Assembly (NCBI RefSeq): GCF_003598715.1
Contig: NZ_QZFU01000013.1
Coordinates: 1-64,000, forward strand
DNA length: 64,000 nucleotides
Reading direction: 5' to 3'
DNA from: Nocardia panacis
Lineage (GTDB): Bacteria; Actinomycetota; Actinomycetes; Mycobacteriales; Mycobacteriaceae
Both the position numbers and the translations under genes were made by a program. Shown piece after piece: positions 46,799-55,569 of this stretch. The stretch's first letter is position 1; each line of letters begins with the position of its first letter. The notes beneath the pieces were generated by a model. It was not told the origin of the DNA. It did no database searches and saw only the letters and a list, made by a program, of their open reading frames with translations.

Positions 46799-47650
46799 AT
46801 GGACGAGGCGGATGTGCCGACCGATGTGTCCGATACCGCGCGGTGGGTGGCCGCCTACCGCGCGCAGGAGAGCGCCCGCCCGGACGCGCTGTTCCGAGAT
46901 CCCTTGGCGGACAAGCTCGCAGGCGAACAGGGCCGGGCGATGGCCGCGGCCGCCGAGCGGACCCTGAGTGGCGGCTGGCCGATCGTGGTGCGCACCAAAC
47001 TCATCGACGACCTGATCCGCGACTGCCTCGCGCAGGGCTGCGATCGGGTGCTGAATCTGGCCGCGGGCTTCGACACCCGCCCCTACCGACTCGACCTGCC
47101 CCCGGAATTGCTCTGGGTCGAAGCTGATCTGCCCGCGATGACGCACGAGAAAGAGGCGGCACTGGCAGGCGCGACACCGAAGTGCGCGCTGCTGCGCCGC
47201 GCGGTGGACCTGGCCGACGAACAGGCGCGGCAGGCATTCCTGGACGAGGCGCTCGACGCGCACGAACCGGCGAACAAACCGGCCACCAAGGCGCTGGTGC
47301 TCACCGAAGGGCTGCTGTCCTATCTCGAACCCGATACCGTGGCCGGGCTGGCCACCGTGCTGGATCGTCCCGAGATCGCCTGGTGGATCGCCGATATCGC
47401 GCTCGGGCTGGCCAAGATGAAATTGTCGATGTTCCGCAATGCGCCATTGCGATTCGATCCGCCGAACGGTGTCGCATTCTTCGAGGAATTGGGTTGGCGG
47501 ATCACCGATATGGAGCCGATCTTCATCAATGCGCGGAAACTGCGCAGGATGCCGTGGTACATGCGGCCATTCACGTATCTGCCGCAACCGAATCCGCGCA
47601 AACCCGGTAGGCAGGTCTGGTCGGCGGTCACCCGCCTCCAGCACGAATGA
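46799..47650 (+). CDS. SAM-dependent methyltransferase, PF04072 (leucine carboxyl methyltransferase-like)
   Basis: 283 aa. It contains DPLADKLAGEQGRAMAA near the N-terminus, the SAM motif RVLNLAAGFDTRPYRLDL, and ALVLTEGLLSYLEPDTVAGL. This matches the PPM1-like S-adenosyl-L-methionine-dependent methyltransferases that mycobacteria and nocardiae carry in large numbers. Methyl acceptor unknown. It ends 360 bases before the azole-peptide cluster on the same strand; a role in that cluster is possible but unproven. Confidence 0.87.
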   Translation: MDEADVPTDVSDTARWVAAYRAQESARPDALFRDPLADKLAGEQGRAMAAAAERTLSGGWPIVVRTKLIDDLIRDCLAQGCDRVLNLAAGFDTRPYRLDLPPELLWVEADLPAMTHEKEAALAGATPKCALLRRAVDLADEQARQAFLDEALDAHEPANKPATKALVLTEGLLSYLEPDTVAGLATVLDRPEIAWWIADIALGLAKMKLSMFRNAPLRFDPPNGVAFFEELGWRITDMEPIFINARKLRRMPWYMRPFTYLPQPNPRKPGRQVWSAVTRLQHE

Positions 47651-48010
47651 GGTGGGCTGCGAAACTTGATCGCCCCGAAACTTGAATTCCGCGTTGATCT
47701 TTCGCAGGACGGGCGGACTGTCCGCCGATCGGGCGGTCGTCACGCAGGTGGTCGGGCGTCGATCTCGACGACGTCGCGAACAATCCACCGCAGCCGGGAA
47801 TGCCATTCGACGCCGTTGTCCTCGTGCCATATCGGCGAGAGTCTCGGGGCGAAAATCATCCAATACAGACCAATTTATTCCCACTTTCTCGAGTTGCAGT
47901 CCTGTTTGTTACTGTAGCCGACGTGAGGCACATTGTTCGCTGCGGCGATCGGAATGTGTGCCGATCATCCTGTCAATTCCGTGTTTCACGTCAGCGACGA
48001 GGAGGACGAA
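47651..48010 (+). other. 360-bp intergenic region upstream of the azole-peptide precursor
   Basis: I see no supported gene here. Towards its right end (47860-47950) the base composition becomes AT-richer than the surroundings. TACTGT at 47910-47915 is a -10-like element, with TTGCAG just upstream at too short a spacing. The region probably contains the promoter of the precursor. Open frames on both strands cross it but lack start sites or codon bias. Confidence 0.4.
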
Positions 48011-48124
48011 ATGGACGAGAAATCACCCGAGAAATCAGAGTACGACGATGTTGTCATCGAGGAACTCGATGCGATATCGGAGGCCCATAGGTGTGGGTGT
48101 CGTTGTGGGTGTCGTTGCGGTTGA
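48011..48124 (+). CDS. Azol(in)e-modified RiPP precursor peptide
   Basis: 37 aa with AGGAGG 7 bases before the ATG. The leader (residues 1-26) is acidic and ends in an amphipathic helix (DDVVIEELDAISEAH). The core (27-37) is RCGCRCGCRCG: five cysteines on every second position, separated alternately by Gly and Arg. Leader acidity, Cys-rich C-terminus and the immediately downstream fused cyclodehydratase and SagB dehydrogenase mark it as the substrate of thiazole formation. The peptide would carry up to five thiazoles and three cationic Arg. Upstream in-frame starts are less likely because they lack a ribosome site. Confidence 0.85.
   Translation: MDEKSPEKSEYDDVVIEELDAISEAHRCGCRCGCRCG
48092..48121 (+). 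repeat. Tandem 12-bp repeat encoding the core CGCR units
   Basis: TGTGGGTGTCGT occurs at 48092-48103 and again exactly at 48104-48115, followed by the partial copy TGCGGT. Each unit encodes Cys-Gly-Cys-Arg. Exact nucleotide identity, and T-ending codons unlike the surrounding G/C-ending ones, suggest the core was built by slippage or duplication. Confidence 0.8.
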
Positions 48125-48140
48125 CGATGACCTGACAGCT

Positions 48141-48170
48141 CCCCGCCGGTCACCGCGATGGCCGGCGGGG
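48141..48170 (+). terminator. Attenuator-like hairpin between the precursor and cyclodehydratase genes
   Basis: CCCCGCCGG (48141-48149) pairs with CCGGCGGGG (48162-48170) around a 12-base loop, starting 16 bases after the precursor stop. No T-run follows. A hairpin here is typical of RiPP operons, where it keeps precursor mRNA in excess over enzyme mRNA. Confidence 0.65.
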
Positions 48171-48206
48171 TCGACATGTTCTTTCCCGGCTGCGAGGGAG
48201 GTTCTG

Positions 48207-50447
48207 ATGGGTTCTGTCCTGCGGTTCACACGTCATCTGGGGGTGCAGACCGTAGCGGGGGACGGAGTGTATGTCTTTTCGGAAGGTTCGCGGCGAACCC
48301 GGCTGCACGGCGGGTTGATGGAGCGTCTTGCGCCGTTTCTGCTGACAGGCAGGAGTCGAGGTGATATCAGCGCCGCGCTGGCCAACGATTTCGACAGCGA
48401 CAGGCTGGATTCGGCGTTGGCGCGGCTGGTGGACGCCGGTTTGGTCGTGGAGTGCGATCCCGAGGTGGACCCACGCGCCGGAGGCTACTGGGAGCTGTGC
48501 GGCCTGGACGGTGACGCGGCGGTGGCGCGGTTGCGGGACCGAACTGTCGACGTGGTGGGCATCGGTCAGGTCATCGATGCGGAGTTCGCCGCCGCAGCAA
48601 TGGCTTTGGGTCTTCAGGTGGGGCCTGGCAGTCCGGATCTTCGGGTGGTTCTCACCGACGACTATCTTCGTCCGGAATTGGCAGATCACAATCGTGCACG
48701 TTTGACCGATGGCGGTGCGTGGATGCCTGCCAAACCGGTCGGCAGCACGGTGTGGATCGGCCCGGTGTTCGAGCCCGGACGCACGGGCTGCTGGCGTTGC
48801 CTGTCGACGTATCTCGAATCCAACCAGTTGGTGCGGTCATATCTGCGGCAGCGGACGGACGCGGCGGGTCCGCCGGTCGCCGCCGAAATCGGCCTGCCCG
48901 CAACGCGGCAACTGGCGGCACACATGGCGGCGTTGCATGCCGCGCAGTGGCTGACCGGCGCCGAGGTCGGGGCGGATCGGCCGAGCGCACCGCATACGGT
49001 CATGTTCACCTTCGATACCATCGGCTGGCAGTGGAGCAGGCATGTGGTGCGCGCCCGGCCGCAATGTCCGGAGTGCGGTGATCCCGATCTACAGCGGCGC
49101 CTGCAGTGGGATCCGGTCCAACTGGTCTCTCGGCCAAAGATATTCACGACCGACGGCGGGCATCGCGCGAAGACACCCGAGGCGTTGCTGGCCGAGTACG
49201 GGTCGCTCATCAGCCCGATCACCGGCCCGGTGACAGAGTTGGTGCCGAGTTCGGCCGCCGATGATCTGTTCGCCTATCGAGCGGGTGCGAATGCGGCCAT
49301 GTCGATGACCGATATTTCCGCCCTGCATGCGGGTCTGCGTCAATCCGCCGGCGGGAAGGGGATGACCGATACCCAGGCCAAAGCGTCCGCGCTGGCCGAG
49401 GCGATCGAACGCTTCTCCGGCGTGTACTGCGGTGACGAAGCCACCGTCACCGCGAGGATGGATGAGCTCGACGGTGCCGCGATCCATCCCAACTCGCTGC
49501 AACTCTACAGCGACCGGCAGTTCGCCGAGCGGGCCGCCTGGAATGCGAAAAAGATTCCGTACCAGCGGGTGTGCGATCCATTCGATCCCGATGACCGTAT
49601 CGAGTGGACCCCGGTGTGGTCGCTGACCCACAACGCGACCCGATACCTGCCCACCGCGAATCTGTTCTACGACTACCCACAGCAGGCGGGTCGGTTCGCA
49701 TTCGCCGACTCCAATGGCAACGCTGCAGGCGGCTGCTTGGAAGATGCTGTGCTGCAAGGTTTTCTGGAGCTCGTCGAACGCGACAGCGTTGCGCTGTGGT
49801 GGTACAACAGGATTCAGCGGCCCGGAATCGACCTGTCCGGCTTCGACGAACCGTATTTCCAGCGATGGCAGCACCGCTACCGCAGCCTCGGCCGCGAGGC
49901 ATGGGCCTTGGATCTGACCTCGGACCTCGGTATCCCCGCTGTAGTCGCGCTGTCGCGTCGCATCGGTGCGCCCCGCGAGGACATTCTCATGGGATTCGGT
50001 GCGCACTTCGACGTCAAGATCGCGATCTCACGGGCACTCACCGAGTCGAACCAATTTCTGGGATACGACAGCACCCCCGTCGAGGATCTCACTCCGGAAT
50101 TGCGCGAGTGGTACACCGAGGCCACCCTCGACAATCAGCCATACCTGGTGCCGGCCGACGAGCCGTCGCGAACCTCTGCCGACTACCACGATCCCAGCAC
50201 CGACGACCTCGCCGAGGACGTGCGGCTGGCCCAGCGGATCGTCGAGAACTCCGGACTGGAAATGCTCGTACTCGACCAGACCCGCCCCGATATCGGGTTG
50301 CCGGTGGTCAAGGTGATCGTCCCCGGCCTGCGGCACTTCTGGACCCGCTACGCGCCGGGGAGGCTCTATGAGGTCCCGGTGCGCATGGGGTGGCTGCCCG
50401 AACCGACCCCCGAGAGCGAACTCAACCCCATCGGGATGTTCCTGTGA
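48207..50447 (+). CDS. Fused azoline cyclodehydratase: leader-binding E1-like domain plus YcaO
   Basis: 746 aa. Residues 1-90 form a small winged-helix leader-recognition region. Residues 90-340 form an E1-like scaffold with a zinc tetrad, C195-W-R-C198 and C287-P-E-C290. The rest is a YcaO domain with the ATP-binding GKGMTDTQAKASALAEAIER (G383-K-G385, E398 and E401) and LELVERDSVALWWYN. It activates backbone amides with ATP to close Cys into thiazolines. ATG 48207 has GAGGGAGG 5 bases upstream; the frame is open further upstream but crosses the precursor. It ends NPIGMFL instead of the usual Pro-rich tail. Confidence 0.93.
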   Translation: MGSVLRFTRHLGVQTVAGDGVYVFSEGSRRTRLHGGLMERLAPFLLTGRSRGDISAALANDFDSDRLDSALARLVDAGLVVECDPEVDPRAGGYWELCGLDGDAAVARLRDRTVDVVGIGQVIDAEFAAAAMALGLQVGPGSPDLRVVLTDDYLRPELADHNRARLTDGGAWMPAKPVGSTVWIGPVFEPGRTGCWRCLSTYLESNQLVRSYLRQRTDAAGPPVAAEIGLPATRQLAAHMAALHAAQWLTGAEVGADRPSAPHTVMFTFDTIGWQWSRHVVRARPQCPECGDPDLQRRLQWDPVQLVSRPKIFTTDGGHRAKTPEALLAEYGSLISPITGPVTELVPSSAADDLFAYRAGANAAMSMTDISALHAGLRQSAGGKGMTDTQAKASALAEAIERFSGVYCGDEATVTARMDELDGAAIHPNSLQLYSDRQFAERAAWNAKKIPYQRVCDPFDPDDRIEWTPVWSLTHNATRYLPTANLFYDYPQQAGRFAFADSNGNAAGGCLEDAVLQGFLELVERDSVALWWYNRIQRPGIDLSGFDEPYFQRWQHRYRSLGREAWALDLTSDLGIPAVVALSRRIGAPREDILMGFGAHFDVKIAISRALTESNQFLGYDSTPVEDLTPELREWYTEATLDNQPYLVPADEPSRTSADYHDPSTDDLAEDVRLAQRIVENSGLEMLVLDQTRPDIGLPVVKVIVPGLRHFWTRYAPGRLYEVPVRMGWLPEPTPESELNPIGMFL

Positions 50448-51889
50448 ACCCGCCCACCGCCATCGCCGACATCACCATGATCGACAACGTCATGCGGTTG
50501 CGGACCGGCGTCGAGATCGAGCACGACGCCGACCTGCTGACCCTCACCGGCGCGCACGGATCCTTCACGCTGCGCAATATGTCGGACGGCCTCGTTTCGG
50601 CGATGCGGCGGCTGCACCGCGCCGTGCCCCTCTCCGAATTGAACTCCTCGCTCACCGATCATGAACGACACCAACTTCAACGCATCCTGGCCCGCCTGAA
50701 CAAGCTGCTCGCACGCTGCGTTGTCATCGACGACACCGAGTTGATGAGCCTGGAACCCACCGCACCCGACGCCACCTATCACCCGAGCCCACCGCGCCCC
50801 GGCGCACGACTGCGACTGTCGAAGTTCAGTTTCGCGCGTTCCCGAGACGATCTGCTGGTTCTCGAATCTCCACTCGCGCACCACCGCGCCCTACTACCGC
50901 ATCCGGCGGCAGGCGCTGTCGTCGCCGCGCTCGGAACAACCAGCGGCGCAATCGAACTCGCCGATGCCGCAGGTCTGCCACTGCCCGTCGTGCACAACCT
51001 GCTGGCCCACCTCATCGGAGCGAACCTGGTCGAGGTCGACGACCCGGAATCCGGCCGATTCGCCTCCGAAACCGACAATGCGTTGCGTCAGTGGGATTTT
51101 CACGATTTGCTGTTCCACTCCCGCAGCCGCTCCGGTCGCACCGACGACCCCCACGGCGGCGTGTTCTCCTACCTCGGCGACATACCACCGCATCCGGCGA
51201 TCAAGCCACCCCCCAACGGACCCGCCGTGCAGCTGCCCCGACCGTCCTGGCGCGACATCGCCGACCGAGACCCACAACTGAGCACCGTCATGGAACAGCG
51301 GGTCTCGATACGCGAACACGCCACGCTGCCAATCGATCTCGACCAGCTCGGCGAATTCCTCTACCGAGTGGCCAGGGTCCGGACCCGCTCCTGGCCCGAC
51401 GGTGCGCACTACGAGACCACGACTCGGCCCTACCCCGGCGGCGGGGCCGCTTACGAGCTCGAGTTCTACCTCGCGGTGCACCGATGCGACGGGTTGCGGC
51501 AGGGCATCTACTACTACGACCCCCTCGAGCATCGGCTCATCCTGATCAATGACAACGAATCCGACTGCCGGACAATCCTGGACGACGCATCCGCCGCCAC
51601 CGCCTTCCAGGGCAATCCGGATATCGCGATCACGATTACGTCCCGATTCGGCCGGCTCTCCTGGAAATACCGCGGCATCGCCTACGCGCTGACCCTCCGG
51701 CATGTCGGCGTCCTCTACCAGAGCATGTATCTGGTCGCAACCGCGATGGGATTGGCGCCCTGCGCTATCGGCAGCGGAAACTCCGACGCTGCGGGCCGAA
51801 TCCTGCGACTGAACTACACCGAGGAATCCCCGGTCGGGGAATTCGTGTTGGGAAGCCGTCCTCACCCGCACGCTCCGGACACCGACTGA
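50444..51889 (+). CDS. SagB-type FMN-dependent azoline dehydrogenase
   Basis: 481 aa from GTG 50444, overlapping the cyclodehydratase stop (GTGA). The first 250 residues form a winged-helix-like N-terminal part, perhaps with another peptide-binding region. The C-terminal nitroreductase fold has the SagB signature: VSIREHATLP, RPYPGGGAAYELEFYLAVHR, IYYYDPLEHRL, and YALTLRHVGVLYQSMYLVA with GLAPCAIGSGN near the end. It uses FMN to oxidise thiazolines to aromatic thiazoles. It is the third gene of the azole-peptide operon. Confidence 0.9.
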   Translation: MNPPTAIADITMIDNVMRLRTGVEIEHDADLLTLTGAHGSFTLRNMSDGLVSAMRRLHRAVPLSELNSSLTDHERHQLQRILARLNKLLARCVVIDDTELMSLEPTAPDATYHPSPPRPGARLRLSKFSFARSRDDLLVLESPLAHHRALLPHPAAGAVVAALGTTSGAIELADAAGLPLPVVHNLLAHLIGANLVEVDDPESGRFASETDNALRQWDFHDLLFHSRSRSGRTDDPHGGVFSYLGDIPPHPAIKPPPNGPAVQLPRPSWRDIADRDPQLSTVMEQRVSIREHATLPIDLDQLGEFLYRVARVRTRSWPDGAHYETTTRPYPGGGAAYELEFYLAVHRCDGLRQGIYYYDPLEHRLILINDNESDCRTILDDASAATAFQGNPDIAITITSRFGRLSWKYRGIAYALTLRHVGVLYQSMYLVATAMGLAPCAIGSGNSDAAGRILRLNYTEESPVGEFVLGSRPHPHAPDTD

Positions 51890-52011
51890 TACCGGCGCTC
51901 CGGCACACCTCACCACGGGCTCGGAACAGGGTGTCGCGCACGCGTAGTGCCGACAACCGGTGGGGCGTGTTGTTCGGGCATGCCGGGCAATATCTCGGCG
52001 AAAGCGCTGGC

Positions 52012-53634
52012 TCATCGGCCGAGGTCGGACAGGATCTCCCGCGCGGCACGGGCGCCGGATTCGGCGCCGCCGTTCATGTAGCCCTGCGACTCCGACGAGG
52101 TGTGCTCGCCCGCGAAGTGAATATTGCCCTGGCGTGCGCCCTCATAGCCGAAGAAGCGGTGGCTGTAGTTGGTCGGCATGGCGCTGTAGGCGCCGTTGGC
52201 GAGTGGATCCGCATGCCACGCCGACAGTGTCGCCCGGCCGTTCCACAGCGTGCCGATGCCGGGCACCACCCGCTCGAATTGTGCCAGTACGGTGCCGACG
52301 CGGGTGCGAACCGCGAGGTCGGCGGCGGTAGGGAAGGCCGACGGAGGTGCGAAACCCCGCGCGTCGAGCCCGCCACCGTACTGGATCGCGATGCCCTGCT
52401 TACCGGGTTGGCCCGCAGTGGCGTCCCAGATCGCCTGATAGCCGACATCGGTGAAGCTCGCTCCGTTCGACACTCCCGGCCACTGCCCGCGCCCCACCCA
52501 CGGCCGCGAGGTGAACTGCATATTCAGCTTGGTGCTGGTGCTCATCGGCAACGCATCGATCACGCCGGTCATGCGCGGGTCGAAACCTGCTGCGCTGTAG
52601 TCGATATGCTTCAGCACGCCGACCGGCACGGCCAGGATGGTGTGGTCGGCCCGCACCGTGCGGCGGGTGCCCGCATCGTCGAAGATCAGCGTCTGACCGC
52701 CATCGGAATCGCGAACGATGGCCTCCAGTCGCCATTCGTACCGAATCGCCCCGTCCGGAAGTGCTTCGGCGATCGCCCGCGGCAGCCGCTGACTGCCGCC
52801 CGAGATCTTGTACTGCTCATCGGAATTGCCCCATGCCCGCGGATCATCGAGGGACTTCTGGGTTTTCATCATCGAAACCAGATTCAGTGCGGTCTGATCG
52901 GCGGTCGGCATTCCGTACTCCACCACATAGGCGTCGTCGAAAAGCCGTGCGATCCAATTGGAATAGCCACCGGGAACGCGAGTGGCGATCCATTCGGTCA
53001 AGGACATGGTGCTCAGCGCGATACCCGCGGGCGTGGCGCTGTTCCAGGTCGGTGTGGCGGGGCAGGCGGCGGCATCGACCTGCAACGCCCGAAACACCGG
53101 CTCGAAGTCGGCGATGAATTTGTCGCGCGGAACGTAGCCGCCGTCGAAATACAGCACCGGCGAACTACCCGCAGGCGCCGCGGACAGGGTATCCACCAGC
53201 GGTATCCCGAAGCGGGAACACAAATTTCGTATCGTGTGGTGATCGCTGTCGACCCCCTCCCCACCGTACTCGCTGACCTGACCGCCATCCCAATACTCGC
53301 GCTCGGAGAACATGCGGCCACCCACCCGGCCCCGCGCCTCGTACACCGTGGCCGCGATGCCCGCATCGGCGAGCGTCAGCGCGGCATTCAGTCCGGCGAT
53401 ACCGGCACCGATGATCGCGATCCGCGGTGTGTCCGGGCCGAGGGACTGGGCGACGGCCGGTTGCCGTCCAGCCAGACCGGCGAATACCGCTGCCCCCACA
53501 CCGGCCTTCAGCAATGTGCGGCGGTCGAAGATCGGCGCACGAACCTCGTCTACCGGGATCCCAAGCCGCTCGGCGACCATGTATTCGGTGACCGTGCGCT
53601 GCACCATTCGCAGCATCGGAGTACGCGGTGACAT
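52012..53634 (-). CDS. Flavin monoamine oxidase with a Tat-type N-terminus
   Basis: 540 aa. A twin-arginine-like signal FDRRTLLKAGVGAAVFAGLA precedes the FAD fold (IAIIGAGIAGLNAALTLADAG, then VYEARGRVGGRM). The C-terminal FAD motif is in HFAGEHTSSESQGYMNGGAE. The family oxidises amines or amino acids. ATG 53634 has CAGGAGCG about 9 bases upstream. It is convergent to the azole-peptide operon, 122 bp away. A role in modifying or degrading that peptide is possible, but it could equally be an independent exported amine oxidase. Confidence 0.87.
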   Translation of the reverse strand: MSPRTPMLRMVQRTVTEYMVAERLGIPVDEVRAPIFDRRTLLKAGVGAAVFAGLAGRQPAVAQSLGPDTPRIAIIGAGIAGLNAALTLADAGIAATVYEARGRVGGRMFSEREYWDGGQVSEYGGEGVDSDHHTIRNLCSRFGIPLVDTLSAAPAGSSPVLYFDGGYVPRDKFIADFEPVFRALQVDAAACPATPTWNSATPAGIALSTMSLTEWIATRVPGGYSNWIARLFDDAYVVEYGMPTADQTALNLVSMMKTQKSLDDPRAWGNSDEQYKISGGSQRLPRAIAEALPDGAIRYEWRLEAIVRDSDGGQTLIFDDAGTRRTVRADHTILAVPVGVLKHIDYSAAGFDPRMTGVIDALPMSTSTKLNMQFTSRPWVGRGQWPGVSNGASFTDVGYQAIWDATAGQPGKQGIAIQYGGGLDARGFAPPSAFPTAADLAVRTRVGTVLAQFERVVPGIGTLWNGRATLSAWHADPLANGAYSAMPTNYSHRFFGYEGARQGNIHFAGEHTSSESQGYMNGGAESGARAAREILSDLGR

Positions 53635-53809
53635 AGCGGAGCGCTCCTGTCCGGAGGGGCCGTCGAGCATTCCAGCAAATCTGTCTGCGGCTCAAAGGCT
53701 ACCAATGCGCGCGGCGCAGGTAAGAACCATGCGGTGCGCCTCCCGTCGTCCCGAAGCATTGAGAATATGCCCGTGAAAGGCATGGCCGAGGCCCGCGCGA
53801 AGGGCCACC

Positions 53810-54274
53810 TCAAAGGCAAGGTTGGTCGTGCGCGTCGATCAAGATTTGGATGTCGATTCTCGTCATTGCGTGCAGCGCGGTCAGGACCCGGCCTGCTGCC
53901 TCGGGTTCGGAGTTGTCCAGCAGTTTGCGCAGGGTTGTCGGGAGGATCTGCCAGGTCACTCCGAAGCGGTCGGTCAGCGAACCGCCCGGCCCTTCTCGGC
54001 CGCCGTCGGTGAGGGCCGCCCACAGAGTATCGATCTCGTCTTGGGTGTCGCATTCGACGTGGGGCGAGATCGCGGCGCCGGTGAAGGAGAGTTCCGGCCC
54101 ACCGTTGTAGGCGATGTAGCGCTGTCCGGCCAGCTCGAAGGTGACGGTCGAGACACCGCCGTCGAGGGCGCGTTGGGTATCGAGGATCTTGGCGTCGGCA
54201 AACGCCCCGGTGTAGTGGTCGGCGGCTTCCTCGGCGCGCCCGTCGAACCACAGGAACGTACTTACCCGCTGCAT
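53810..54274 (-). CDS. PhnB/VOC-family protein
   Basis: 154 aa, a glyoxalase-like beta-alpha-beta fold. It starts MQRVSTFLWFDGRAEEAADHYT and contains DIDTLWAALTDGGREG-type sequence typical of the 3-demethylubiquinone methyltransferase-like VOC group, and ends with RFGVTWQILPTTLRKLLDN. ATG 54274 has GGAGATAGA upstream. It lies 23 bp behind the FAD monooxygenase and probably shares its transcript. Confidence 0.88.
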   Translation of the reverse strand: MQRVSTFLWFDGRAEEAADHYTGAFADAKILDTQRALDGGVSTVTFELAGQRYIAYNGGPELSFTGAAISPHVECDTQDEIDTLWAALTDGGREGPGGSLTDRFGVTWQILPTTLRKLLDNSEPEAAGRVLTALHAMTRIDIQILIDAHDQPCL

Positions 54275-54297
54275 GTCTATCTCCTCGGTATCGGTTG

Positions 54298-55530
54298 TCA
54301 GGGTTCGGTTTTCACCGTGGTGTAGTCGTCGAGTTCGACGATGTTGGCGAGCTTTTCCATGCCGTGGCCGATCAAGCGGCGAGGTAGGAAGGGCATCATC
54401 CGGACAGACACGTTGCGCAGCCACAACTGTGCCTGCGAATCGGGCATCAGGCCGCTGTCGCCCGCACCGCGCGCGAAGTGCTGGGCTCGGCCGGCGAAGT
54501 CGCGCATCTTCCGCTGATACGCGGGAAAGGCGTGGCGGGGGTCGCCCTCGGCCGCGGCGAGTTCGCCGGCCAGAATGTAGGCGCCGACCATGGCCAGGCT
54601 GGTGCCGATGCCCGACATCGGTGAGGCGCAGTAGGCGGCATCGCCGAGCAGCACCGTCCGGTGACGCGACCAGGTGTCCACGTGGACCTGGCCGACCCGG
54701 TCGAAGTAGAAATCGGGCGAGTCCCGGATTGTGGACAGGATCCGGGGGGTTTCCCACGCGTCTGTTTCGAAGGCGCGCACCACGATCCGTTTCTGCTCGT
54801 CGATATCGCGCCGGTCGTAGCGCAGGACGGGCGAACGCAGAAAGAATCCGGCCAACACAGCGTCGGGTGTCGGTTGCGGACCCAGGCCGACCGTTCTGCC
54901 GGGCCTGCCGGCTCCGGCGGGTGTGGTGTACATCAGTTGCCAGCCGTCGAGATCCACGGTCGTGGTGGTGGTGAACAGCGCTATGTAGCAGCCGAGGTCA
55001 CGCAGGTAGCGTTCGGGCGGCCCGAACACCAGCCGACGAACCGTGGAGTGCACACCGTCCGCGCCGACCAGAAGGTCGAACCGCCGGGTCCCGCCCGTCT
55101 CGAACTCGACGCGGACACCGTCGTCGTCCTGTTCGACCGCGGTGATCGAATCGCCGAAGACATACTCGACATCGTCGCGGGTGGCCCTGTACAGGATCCG
55201 CGCCAGATCCGTGCGCCGGATCGCCATCTCCGCGATCGGGCCGCCCGAATCCCCGTACACCGCGGTACTCAACGTCGCCACCCGCTTGCCGTGGCGATCC
55301 ACGAACGCCATCCCGCGCGCACCGGTGTGTGCCCCGCGGACCTCCGCGACGATGCCCATCCGCTCGGCCACCTGGCGGGCGGTCCCACGGATATCGACAG
55401 CCTGACCACCGCTACGCGGCGCGTGCGCGCGCTCGACCACGGTGACGCGGAACCCGGACCTGTGCAACCAATACGCCAATGTCGGCCCGGCGATCCCGGC
55501 GCCGGAGACGAGGATGCTCCGATTTCTCAT
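54298..55530 (-). CDS. FAD-dependent monooxygenase, class A (PHBH-like)
   Basis: 410 aa. FAD motifs are in order: GAGIAGPTLAYWLHRSG at the N-terminus, DLLVGADGVHSTVRR in the middle (DG motif), and LLGDAAYCASPMSGIGTSLA (GD motif) near the C-terminus. Such enzymes hydroxylate aromatics or inactivate antibiotics such as tetracycline and rifampicin. ATG 55530 has AGGAGGAAGGAAA upstream. The gene is divergent from a GntR-TetR fusion regulator, probably its repressor. Confidence 0.88.
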   Translation of the reverse strand: MRNRSILVSGAGIAGPTLAYWLHRSGFRVTVVERAHAPRSGGQAVDIRGTARQVAERMGIVAEVRGAHTGARGMAFVDRHGKRVATLSTAVYGDSGGPIAEMAIRRTDLARILYRATRDDVEYVFGDSITAVEQDDDGVRVEFETGGTRRFDLLVGADGVHSTVRRLVFGPPERYLRDLGCYIALFTTTTTVDLDGWQLMYTTPAGAGRPGRTVGLGPQPTPDAVLAGFFLRSPVLRYDRRDIDEQKRIVVRAFETDAWETPRILSTIRDSPDFYFDRVGQVHVDTWSRHRTVLLGDAAYCASPMSGIGTSLAMVGAYILAGELAAAEGDPRHAFPAYQRKMRDFAGRAQHFARGAGDSGLMPDSQAQLWLRNVSVRMMPFLPRRLIGHGMEKLANIVELDDYTTVKTEP

Positions 55531-55569
55531 GGTTTCCTTCCTCCTGTGTCGCAGGAGACGACGGCACGC

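Noticed and set aside
46799..47650. PF04072 methyltransferase as part of the RiPP cluster
   Set aside because: It is separated by 360 bp, and such genes occur in dozens of copies in Nocardia genomes; no evidence ties it to the peptide.
46670..47884. Minus-strand extension of the 447-aa gene to 47884
   Set aside because: It would run through the methyltransferase gene on the other strand; translation there is the antisense of that enzyme.
47682..48206. N-terminal extension of the cyclodehydratase frame
   Set aside because: It runs across the precursor gene in another frame, lacks a ribosome site and reads as Arg/Ser-rich noise. ATG 48207 has GAGGGAGG.
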